Assembly: GCF_023283535.1 (NCBI RefSeq)
Contig: NZ_JAKILT010000030.1
Span: 1 to 64,000 of the forward strand
Reading direction: 5' to 3'
DNA: 64,000 bases
From: Shewanella sairae
Lineage (GTDB): Bacteria; Pseudomonadota; Gammaproteobacteria; Enterobacterales; Shewanellaceae
Positions 1 through 7,408 of this stretch are shown one piece after another. The position numbers were made by a program, and so were the translations under genes. Each line of letters opens with the position of its first letter. Within the stretch, counting starts at the first letter, position 1. The notes beneath the pieces are model-generated. The model did not search any database. It was not told the origin of the DNA and saw only the letters and a list, made by a program, of their open reading frames with translations.

Positions 1-405
1 AGTTTTACGTGGTTTATTTGTTTTCATAAGTACCTCAATGGTGATTGTACTTACTTAGTGGAGTGTCTAAAAGTAGTGGCAGGGATCATTTCAGAGGTAT
101 TGAGCCTGCTTAGACAGCAAGCGCCTGAGCTGCCGAGTATGGAGTTATTAGCCGAGCAGCAAAATATCAGTGCCAGAACCCTAAGGCGCAGGCTGGCTAG
201 CGCTAATACCAGTTACCAAAAGCTGGTGGATCAGGTTCGCTGTCAAATGGCGATAGATTTGATCTTAACCAGCGACTATTCAATCGAGGCTATTTCTGAT
301 CTGATGGGCTTTGGCGAAGTGAGCCATTTTAGGCAGAGCTTTAAGCACTGGATAGGTTACCCGCCTGGGCACTTTCATCGGCTCAATCGTCCTTTAAGCG
401 GCTAA
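1..405 (+). CDS. AraC-family transcriptional regulator, C-terminal part (5' end outside window)
   Basis: The reading frame is open from base 1, so the start lies upstream of the window; the GTG at 58 is internal. The last ~85 residues form the AraC-type double helix-turn-helix DNA-binding domain: a first HTH around 'ISARTLRRRL', a linker helix, and a second HTH with the family signature 'SIEAISDLMGFGEVSHFRQSFKHWIGYPPGHF'-like pattern (only its position, roughly bases 280-390, is relied on here). Such proteins bind DNA in the cytoplasm and usually activate a nearby gene. The sensor half is not visible, so ligand and target are unknown. It converges on the minus-strand lipoprotein gene after 86 bp, with no clear terminator between them. 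Confidence 0.85.
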   Translation, partial: SFTWFICFHKYLNGDCTYLVECLKVVAGIISEVLSLLRQQAPELPSMELLAEQQNISARTLRRRLASANTSYQKLVDQVRCQMAIDLILTSDYSIEAISDLMGFGEVSHFRQSFKHWIGYPPGHFHRLNRPLSG

Positions 406-491
406 TTCTAAGTGACTGATTATAAATAATTAACGCGCTACTTTTTAGCTTTGCAGCCTATAGTGTAAAGCGCTACCTTTGTCATCGCCTA

Positions 492-1670
492 TTACTGCTG
501 ACAATTACCTAATGCCGGCTCCATTTGGTCAATCCACTTTTCTATCAACGCGACTGCATCGCTATGGGCAATACTGCGACCAATGGGCGGCATTCTGTCT
601 TTGGCGTTGTTCAATTCTTGTCTGTACACCAAAATCGAATGATCACCGTCGCCAGGAATAATATCGTAAGATAAGCCGCGCTCACCGCCATCCCATCCGG
701 GAGGCTGTTTACAAACCCCGTATTCAAAGCTGGTGTGGTCGACATAAAACCCAAGCCTTAAGCCTGAGATACTGGCAAAGCCTTGTGGGTTATGGCAATG
801 GGCGCAGTTCACATCTAAATAGCCTTTTGCTCTGGCGGTAAGCGGCGCCGAGTCATCAAAAATATCGTAGGTTTTACCGACTTGATTAAGCTGTGGTAAA
901 CCTTGCAGCAATCCTTGCTGTTGCCATAGCTGCAACTGGTTGATTTGACTACCTTGATGGCTAACGTCTCTATTGAGCAAATGTGCTTTTAAGCCGATGG
1001 GCTCAATTTGACTGCTATCGCCACTGGTTTGGTGGCATAACTTACATTCAGCGCGGCTAGGAACATGATAATCAAACTGTTGGCTTTGGCCTTTATGGTT
1101 AAGTGTATGGGGAATATCTTTGCCAGAGACTTGCAGACTTGCTTCTCCGTCTTGCCAGATATAGGGCAGTGTCGTCCAGCCTGTGTCTCGGTGAATGAGC
1201 AGGCGTGTTTCAATTAATACTTCATTATTTGCGCCGCTCACTTGAGTATCAAAGGGCAGGGAGAAGGTTTTTACCAATACTGTGCCCACCGGCATGTTGA
1301 ATGTATCGGTGGCATCAAAGGCGATGGTTTGGTTTGTGGGGACAAATATAAAGCGGTGTTTACTGGCATAGTTAGAAAATAACGCTGTTGAGAGTTGGTA
1401 GCTTAACCCCGGTGATGTTGGCGAGCTGGTGGGAATGGAAGGGTCGATAAACAGTCCATATTGCGCTAAAGACTGACAATCTTCATTCATCAGTGCATCC
1501 CAATTAACTTCTGTGGTGGTGCCCTCACAACGAGATGATGGATCGGGCGAGGGGGTAGGGTCTGGGGTAACCGCCGGCGCTTGGGGATCGGGTGTTGTTT
1601 GTGCTTGCTCATCGGAACCACCGCAGCCGACTAATAGGTAAATTGCAATAATGAACAAAACTGTGCGCAT
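492..1670 (-). CDS. Di-CxxCH lipoprotein, TIGR03806-like (HNE_0200 family)
   Basis: 392-residue secreted lipoprotein. The N-terminus is a type II signal peptide with the lipobox Cys at residue 16 (LVGC), followed by a Pro/Thr/Asp-rich tether to about residue 47. The globular part carries two CxxCH motifs, CKLCH at 209-213 and CAHCH at 289-293, which are covalent haem c attachment motifs in cytochromes. From memory it resembles the uncharacterised TIGR03806 family, whose members sit beside a TIGR03805 beta-helix protein; the next gene upstream fits that pairing. An AGGGG ribosome site lies just before the ATG. The C-terminal ~340 residues parallel those of the neighbouring 883-residue protein, so the two look like duplicates. 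Electron transfer is a guess; no function is established. Confidence 0.85.
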   Translation of the reverse strand: MRTVLFIIAIYLLVGCGGSDEQAQTTPDPQAPAVTPDPTPSPDPSSRCEGTTTEVNWDALMNEDCQSLAQYGLFIDPSIPTSSPTSPGLSYQLSTALFSNYASKHRFIFVPTNQTIAFDATDTFNMPVGTVLVKTFSLPFDTQVSGANNEVLIETRLLIHRDTGWTTLPYIWQDGEASLQVSGKDIPHTLNHKGQSQQFDYHVPSRAECKLCHQTSGDSSQIEPIGLKAHLLNRDVSHQGSQINQLQLWQQQGLLQGLPQLNQVGKTYDIFDDSAPLTARAKGYLDVNCAHCHNPQGFASISGLRLGFYVDHTSFEYGVCKQPPGWDGGERGLSYDIIPGDGDHSILVYRQELNNAKDRMPPIGRSIAHSDAVALIEKWIDQMEPALGNCQQ

Positions 1671-1702
1671 GGGTTTTCCCCTATTTTTGGTGTTTTAGGG
1701 TT

Positions 1703-1728
1703 AAAAAAGGCCGGCATGTGCCGGCCTT
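1703..1728 (-). terminator. Rho-independent terminator of the beta-helix/CxxCH gene
   Basis: A 10-bp arm inverted repeat (AAGGCCGGCA / TGCCGGCCTT, 1707-1728) with a TG loop, followed on the minus strand by six T. It lies between the 883-residue gene and the 392-residue gene and should end the former's transcript, so the downstream copy is probably transcribed separately or by read-through. Confidence 0.85.
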
Positions 1729-1759
1729 AGGTCGATATAGGGATTAAAATAATCCGCTA

Positions 1760-4411
1760 TTAGTTGGAGCAGCTTGCTTCAGGTAGACGTTTAATCCACT
1801 CGTTAATGAGTGCAACACCTTCTGCGTGAGATAAGCTTCGGCCGATCTCTGGCATTCTGTCACCCGGGTCGTTAGATTCCATTCTAAAGTGCAGAATCGA
1901 CTCCTCAGGCTTACCCGGCACGATATCAAACCCTAACGATCCACCACCATAAGCCACAGGTGACTTACAGGTACCGTGTGAAAGACCGGCATCTTCAGCA
2001 TAGGAGCGCCAGTACTCAAGCTTTAAGCCTGTGTTAGACGCGTTACCTTCTGGGCGGTGACAATGGGCGCAGTTAATGTCTAAATAACCTTTGGCTGCGT
2101 TCATTAGCTCAGTGTCTGAAAGCTCTGCAATACTGGTTTCATCGCCGTCATTGTATGCCGGAACTGTATCTATGCTGGTTACATCAGGTACACCTTGCAA
2201 GATACCCGCTGCTTGCCACTTTAATAACTGGTTCATGCTACCGTCGCTATAGGCGTAATTTTTATTAAGATTGCGCGCTTTAGGGCCAATAGGCACAAAT
2301 TTAGCTGGGGTATCAGCGTCGGGCTTATACTGATGGCACTGTTTACATTGGTTCATGCTTGGCACCACATAATCAAAGGCAAAGTCATTGCCATTGTGCA
2401 TCACACTCTTGGCTTGAATGGCACCGGCTTTGGCTAGAACCGCATCAGACTTTTCGGCGTTCCAGACATAAGGCAGGGCAGTCCAGCCTGTTTCGCGGTT
2501 GATCAGCAAACGCGTTTCAATTAGGTCTTCATTAGCAAGGCCGCGCATACTGGTATCAGCCGGTAACGCAAATGACTTAACGATGACGGTGCCGACCGGG
2601 AAGTCCATTGACTCGGCTGCAGAGTAATTCGCCTTAGTCCCCTCTGGCACAAATACATAACGATATTTACTTGAGTAGTCAGTAAATAACGGCGTATTTA
2701 AGTCATAAGGTAGTCCACCAGAGTGTGGGGCATTGGTTGGATCTTTCATGTCTGCAAATAGGTTGTAGTCAGACAGATTTGGACAGTTTGCTTTGAGTAG
2801 CGCATCCCATGAGGCATTTGAACCTTCAGCCTTACACAAGCTTAAGTCGCCATCGCCCTCAAGACCACCTTCACCTTCGCCAATGGTGCCGCCGCCACCC
2901 ACTAGATTACCGCCGTCACAACCTGCTGTGTCATCATCGACACCACAACCAAAGATCTGATCGCCAAAGGTGACAGTATGCACTGGCAAGCTGACTTGTT
3001 GACAGTTCATGATATCGGCCTGTGTTTTTTCAAGCAGGAACTCTGGGCTATTGGTATCGGTATTGTCATTGGCATATAGGCGACCAAATGACACATCACC
3101 ATTGTCGGTTGCACAGATATTGTCACTGCCGTCATCGGCAAATGGCAGTTCTTGTAAGCCTAAATATGCCGCGGTGCCATTATTTGATAGCAGTTCACCA
3201 AGGCCATCGTATAACACGCCCGGGAACTGACCGTGGGTAAAGAGGTAACCCTTAATAATGTCATCAATTAGGTAACCATTAGGCTTTTGCCCATAGCCTT
3301 CAATTTTGTTGCCATGCATATAAATATTGCGCGGCGTTGGGCGCCAGCCATCTGCTATCGGTTGTCCTGGTTGACCATAGTTAGCCACAAAAGCCGAAAT
3401 ATCTGGCTCGGCAATAAAGAAGCTCGAAATAGTGACAGCCATAGTATCGTGATTAGTGATCTCATTATTAAAGATCTCCACATCGTCGGTAGACAGGATA
3501 ATCATACCTGTGCCCGGTGGCACAATGTGTACGCCTGCTGGGTTGGCGAAAGCGTTAGCAAAGTTTTTGGTGTTGTTGTCGTAAATTTTGTTATTGAAAA
3601 TACGTACGCTTGAGCCGTATCTATGGTTACCAATAGGTAAGTCAAACACTAAAATACCACCAGTATTGCCCATGGCCTCGTTGTCATATACATCGGCGTA
3701 TTTTGAGTTTTCAATTTCAATACCAGCCACGTTTTCTTTAGCGATATTGCGGCGCACGACAATGTACTCAGACTGACCCACATAAATACCGGCATCGGCA
3801 CTACCACGGACATAGGTATCTTCAATGAGAATGTTTTCACATTCAACAGGGTATAGACCGTAAGCACCGTTGCCTTCGTCAAGCTCACCTTCCCAAACTG
3901 TTGCTAGGCGGCGCAGGATAATACCATTGGTATTTTTAAGCTTGATGCCGTTGTTTTTAGCTTCGTTAACCGACAAGTCTTGAATAATAATGTTCATGGC
4001 ATTTTGCACAAAAATACCGTCGCCTGAGTTGGCATTTGAGAAGTCTAAAACAGTCTCATCCATGCCATAACCCATAATGGTGACGTTTTTAGCGTAGCTG
4101 CCATCGCCGTCAACATCGCCGTCAAATAGCAGTGTTGATTCGATTTCAAAGTTACCTTTAGGCAACACGATGACATCACCACTTTGGGCATTAATGAGTG
4201 CTTCTTGAATGCGAATAGTGAGGTTGTCACCAGCTTCAACCATAATGGCGCCTTCAGGAAAATTGTTCTCAGGTTCTGGCTCTGGCACCACCACTGCGGG
4301 AGTATCGTCTACCACTGATTTATCATCGTCTGATGAACAAGCCCCCAAGCTTATTGCAACAGCGCTGGCAATCAAAGTTGGCATTAGCCAAGTCGGTTTC
4401 TTGTTGAGCAT
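1760..4411 (-). CDS. Lipoprotein fusing a parallel beta-helix (TIGR03805-like) to a di-CxxCH domain (TIGR03806-like)
   Basis: 883 residues. The signal peptide ends in a lipobox (LGAC, Cys about residue 25) followed by an acidic stretch. Residues ~55-480 are a right-handed parallel beta-helix with many short repeats of the 'N-x-I-x-x-N' kind, as in pectate-lyase-like and carbohydrate-binding folds. A Gly/Asp/Glu-rich linker at roughly 500-530 joins it to a C-terminal domain with CKQCH (689-693) and CAHCH (781-785), homologous to the next gene downstream. In other genomes, as I recall, these two families are usually separate tandem genes, so this is a fusion. GGAG precedes the ATG. The protein is expected to be anchored at the outer membrane facing periplasm or surface. 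Function is unknown; haem attachment is inferred from the motif only. Confidence 0.85.
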   Translation of the reverse strand: MLNKKPTWLMPTLIASAVAISLGACSSDDDKSVVDDTPAVVVPEPEPENNFPEGAIMVEAGDNLTIRIQEALINAQSGDVIVLPKGNFEIESTLLFDGDVDGDGSYAKNVTIMGYGMDETVLDFSNANSGDGIFVQNAMNIIIQDLSVNEAKNNGIKLKNTNGIILRRLATVWEGELDEGNGAYGLYPVECENILIEDTYVRGSADAGIYVGQSEYIVVRRNIAKENVAGIEIENSKYADVYDNEAMGNTGGILVFDLPIGNHRYGSSVRIFNNKIYDNNTKNFANAFANPAGVHIVPPGTGMIILSTDDVEIFNNEITNHDTMAVTISSFFIAEPDISAFVANYGQPGQPIADGWRPTPRNIYMHGNKIEGYGQKPNGYLIDDIIKGYLFTHGQFPGVLYDGLGELLSNNGTAAYLGLQELPFADDGSDNICATDNGDVSFGRLYANDNTDTNSPEFLLEKTQADIMNCQQVSLPVHTVTFGDQIFGCGVDDDTAGCDGGNLVGGGGTIGEGEGGLEGDGDLSLCKAEGSNASWDALLKANCPNLSDYNLFADMKDPTNAPHSGGLPYDLNTPLFTDYSSKYRYVFVPEGTKANYSAAESMDFPVGTVIVKSFALPADTSMRGLANEDLIETRLLINRETGWTALPYVWNAEKSDAVLAKAGAIQAKSVMHNGNDFAFDYVVPSMNQCKQCHQYKPDADTPAKFVPIGPKARNLNKNYAYSDGSMNQLLKWQAAGILQGVPDVTSIDTVPAYNDGDETSIAELSDTELMNAAKGYLDINCAHCHRPEGNASNTGLKLEYWRSYAEDAGLSHGTCKSPVAYGGGSLGFDIVPGKPEESILHFRMESNDPGDRMPEIGRSLSHAEGVALINEWIKRLPEASCSN

Positions 4412-4804
4412 AGCGTCTCCAAAATTATTTTTATTATGCGACTCCTAGATTGCACTGGCGTACAAGATAAGCAATGTGAAATGTGGACAACAATTATTTA
4501 ACAACTTGTTATCTTAAGTGTTTGTGTTGAGGTTTAAACGAGGTGGTTGGGCTTAACTATTGAAATTTAGATTGAACTCGATAAGTTTCAAACGCCTGTA
4601 TTGATTCGCTATGCCTGATAAAAAGTGGGGTTATTTTAGCGGCGCCATGACGGTATCGCGCTTTGCTCAAAAAGGCGTGGGCGGAAATAGGATGGGATAA
4701 AGCAAATAGCTAAAACGATGAGTTATAAAAAATCCCCACCGATTAGGGCAGGGATTTTATTTATTTTAACGCGTGCCAGTCGCTATTTACATAGCGAGTC
4801 ATAC
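4412..4804. other. 393-bp gap upstream of the beta-helix lipoprotein gene
   Basis: No convincing gene. It should hold the minus-strand promoter of the 883-residue lipoprotein gene (candidate TATCTT-like -10 around 4471-4476 on the minus strand, weak) and, at the far end, the terminator of the DUF481 gene. Confidence 0.5.
4729..4758 (-). terminator. Terminator of the DUF481 gene, possibly bidirectional
   Basis: AAAATCCC (4729-4736) pairs with GGGATTTT (4751-4758) around a 14-nt loop. T-rich tracts follow on both strands. It sits 46 bp after the minus-strand DUF481 stop codon. Confidence 0.65.
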
Positions 4805-5923
4805 TTAGATATCGATACCGAAACCAATAATAAATTGATAGTCATCTTGCTCTGGGATCAATCCGCTGGCATCTGCCTGTGGGTTATTGATGTGATCCCA
4901 AACGAACGACAGGTCAAGGTCAAACATACTGGTTAATTCAATCTCTAATGTAGCAATGGCATGGTGAGTATAACCACCTGACTGTTCATTACCGTATTGC
5001 ACGCGGTATAATGTATTGAAATCGATGTCACTGGTAATTTCAGTGTCAAAAGCAGTTTCAATGACCATAGCTGCACTGCCATCATCGGTTTCTTCGCCAG
5101 CGGCTACTTCATCGAAGCGTGTATAGGTATAAGTCGGACCACCACTGATGCTCCATTCTGTTTTTGAGTTATCAATGATGTTGTAACCCAAACCCGAACC
5201 GACTGTCGCTCGATACTCAATGTTTGAGAATGGATCTTTGTAGATCTCAGCAAAGATAGGTCTCACATAGAACTGCTTTGAGATAAACCAGTCAAAGTTA
5301 GTGTTGATACGATGATTGTTAATGCGGCTATCACCGTCGGTCTTAGAGTAATTACCGATGTAATCAAGGTTAAAACGTGATTCAGTGGTACGGCGAATCG
5401 TCTTAGCTAATGCGCTGTAATCGATTTGGTCGGTATTACCGCTGCGAAAGTTTGCACCTAAGGTGATCTTGCTTGACCAGTAATTAGCTTCTGATTGGTC
5501 GCCAGCAATAATGGTCATTATTTGCGTGTTATCAAACTCTTCGCCATTAATGTACGACTTACCATTTTCAACCAGTAAACGGCCCGTTTTAGTGCTTAGA
5601 TCGGTAAAGCCAATACTGACAATGCCACTACTTTGCAGCACTTTAACGTCTTCCCAGTCGATATAGACAGTATCGAGCTCATCACTTTCAAACTCTAACT
5701 TGTCATCATAAAGGTTTTTAATTTCGCCCTTTAATAGCTCAAGTGAAGTGAGTTGCAGCCAATCGTACTTAGCATCCGCTGGCGGATATAGATCGGCTGG
5801 CGTAAGTGCTTGTTGAGAGGTAGCTGGTGTCGTGATAACCGCTTCTGCTGAAGTTGCAGAACCAGAATAAACGGCTGCGAGACAGGTCGCAGCGATAAGT
5901 GTATAGCGCATGTGGTATTCCAT
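4805..5923 (-). CDS. DUF481 (YdiY-like) outer-membrane beta-barrel protein
   Basis: 372 residues with a Sec signal peptide (cleavage likely near 'SATSAEA', residue ~27). An N-terminal ~100-residue beta-rich segment precedes a DUF481 barrel of alternating amphipathic strands (from about residue 145, motif 'GANFRSGNTDQ'), ending in an aromatic/hydrophobic C-terminal strand (FIIGFGIDI) typical of outer-membrane insertion. Family members are called salt-induced outer-membrane proteins, but their role is not established. Two in-frame ATG codons are possible (5923 and 5911); the first has the better ribosome site (AAGGGA 8 nt upstream). It stands alone, with its own terminator. Confidence 0.85.
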   Translation of the reverse strand: MEYHMRYTLIAATCLAAVYSGSATSAEAVITTPATSQQALTPADLYPPADAKYDWLQLTSLELLKGEIKNLYDDKLEFESDELDTVYIDWEDVKVLQSSGIVSIGFTDLSTKTGRLLVENGKSYINGEEFDNTQIMTIIAGDQSEANYWSSKITLGANFRSGNTDQIDYSALAKTIRRTTESRFNLDYIGNYSKTDGDSRINNHRINTNFDWFISKQFYVRPIFAEIYKDPFSNIEYRATVGSGLGYNIIDNSKTEWSISGGPTYTYTRFDEVAAGEETDDGSAAMVIETAFDTEITSDIDFNTLYRVQYGNEQSGGYTHHAIATLEIELTSMFDLDLSFVWDHINNPQADASGLIPEQDDYQFIIGFGIDI

Positions 5924-6048
5924 TAAGCTTCCCTTGAAAAGCGATTCCTTTGGCTGACTTTATTTTTAGCCGGTCAGCTTTAATTAAGGTGTAAATATGC
6001 TATTCAAGGTTTGAGTATTAAACAACGGTGCAATGATTTAAGCGGCGA

Positions 6049-6678
6049 TTATAAAGCCTGCTCAAACCATGGCAACATAAACTCGGCAATTATTATCTGC
6101 GCTTTTTGATTTGGGTGAATACCATCTCGTTGCATTAATGATGGGTCGATGACAATTTGCTCCATAAAAAATGGCATCAAGGTGACGTCATGTTCAGTTG
6201 CTAAATCTTTATATACCGTATTAATCTGTGAAGCGTATCTTGGACCGTAATTAGGTGGCACCATAATCTCACTTAATAACACTTTTACCTGTTGTGCTTT
6301 AGCTAGCTCAATGATTTTTGTAAGATTGTTTTTCAATTGTTTTGGTGGGAACCCGCGAAGTCCATCGTTACCGCCAAGTTCTATCAATAATATTTTTGGC
6401 TGAGCAGATTCAAGCAGGGCGGGCAGTCTGCGTAATCCGCCGGCCGATGTTTCGCCGCTAACTGAGCCATTAATGATTGAGCTATTTGGCATTTTCTCTC
6501 GTAGTAATTGCACCCAGCCTTGATTTTCAGGCATGCCATAACTTGCACTTAGGCTATCACCTAGGATTAATATAGGGGTAGCACTCAGCCCAAAACTGCT
6601 GAAAACCAATAATAAGACCAAACCGCGAAGTCGGTTTTTAACGTTGAAGAAGGATTCTATGTCTGAAAATAGCGCCAT
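6049..6678 (-). CDS. tesA: Periplasmic SGNH-type esterase/lysophospholipase TesA
   Basis: 209 residues, about the size of E. coli TesA (thioesterase I / protease I / lysophospholipase L1). It hydrolyses acyl thioesters and lysophospholipids in the periplasm. SGNH blocks are all present: block I GDSLS (nucleophile Ser), block II around 'NGSVSGETSAGG', block III GGND, and block V DGIHPN with the catalytic Asp and His. A hydrophobic segment at roughly residues 19-34 (LVLLLVFSSFG) is the signal peptide, preceded by a longer N-region than in E. coli. The chosen ATG puts the first 20 bp inside the divergent ybbA gene. The tesA / ybbA-ybbP arrangement matches E. coli. Confidence 0.9.
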   Translation of the reverse strand: MALFSDIESFFNVKNRLRGLVLLLVFSSFGLSATPILILGDSLSASYGMPENQGWVQLLREKMPNSSIINGSVSGETSAGGLRRLPALLESAQPKILLIELGGNDGLRGFPPKQLKNNLTKIIELAKAQQVKVLLSEIMVPPNYGPRYASQINTVYKDLATEHDVTLMPFFMEQIVIDPSLMQRDGIHPNQKAQIIIAEFMLPWFEQAL

Positions 6679-7408
6679 TTCCGTAAGCCACCTAGTTAAA
6701 TCAGTTGTTACTCAAGAGGGAGAACTGACTATCCTCAACGGCATTAATATGGATGTCAAGCAGGGAGAGAGTGTGGCGATCCTCGGACCATCGGGTTCAG
6801 GTAAGTCAACGTTATTAGGTTTGTTAGCAGCTCTTGACTCGCCAAGCAGCGGTTCAATCAAACTTGACGGTGTTGCACTTGAAACACTTAATGAAGAGTC
6901 TAAAGCGTCCCTGCGCAAGCAAAAAATCAGCTTTATTTTTCAATCTTTTATGTTAGTCGACACCTTAAACGCCCTTGAGAACGTGATGCTGCCAGCGGAG
7001 TTAGCTGGGATTGCAAAGGCGAAAGACAAAGCCCAAGCTATGCTTGAACGGGTTGGATTAAGCCATCGTTTAACCCATTTTCCTAATCAACTTTCCGGTG
7101 GCGAACAACAACGCGTGGCGATTGCCAGAGCGTTTATTTGCGAGCCTAAAGTGTTATTTGCCGATGAGCCGACAGGTAACCTTGATTCAGCCAATAGCGA
7201 CAAGATTGCCGATATGCTGTTTGAACTCAACCGTGAAAGTGACACTACCTTAGTGCTGGTCACTCACGATATGGAGCTTGCCAGCCGCTGTCAGCGACAA
7301 TTTATTATGGATTCGGGCTGCTTAAGCGAAAAAACGGCTGTGCAATATGTTGAGCAGAAGGCAGAGGAAAGTGATGAGGTAACGGGCGAGGCGCGCGCAT
7401 GGAGTTAA
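6659..7408 (+). CDS. ybbA: ABC transporter ATP-binding protein YbbA (LolD-like)
   Basis: 249 residues from the ATG at 6659, which has AAGGA 4-8 nt upstream; an upstream TTG at 6644 is in frame but has no such site. It is a MacB/LolD-type ATPase: Walker A GPSGSGKS at residues 43-50, signature LSGGEQQRVAIARA, Walker B VLFADEP followed by TGNLD, and the switch His in VLVTHD. It overlaps ybbP by 10 bp, so the two are translationally coupled and form one complex at the inner membrane. The substrate of YbbAP is not firmly known; the linkage to tesA suggests lipid or lipoprotein handling (inference). Confidence 0.93.
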   Translation: MSENSAISVSHLVKSVVTQEGELTILNGINMDVKQGESVAILGPSGSGKSTLLGLLAALDSPSSGSIKLDGVALETLNEESKASLRKQKISFIFQSFMLVDTLNALENVMLPAELAGIAKAKDKAQAMLERVGLSHRLTHFPNQLSGGEQQRVAIARAFICEPKVLFADEPTGNLDSANSDKIADMLFELNRESDTTLVLVTHDMELASRCQRQFIMDSGCLSEKTAVQYVEQKAEESDEVTGEARAWS

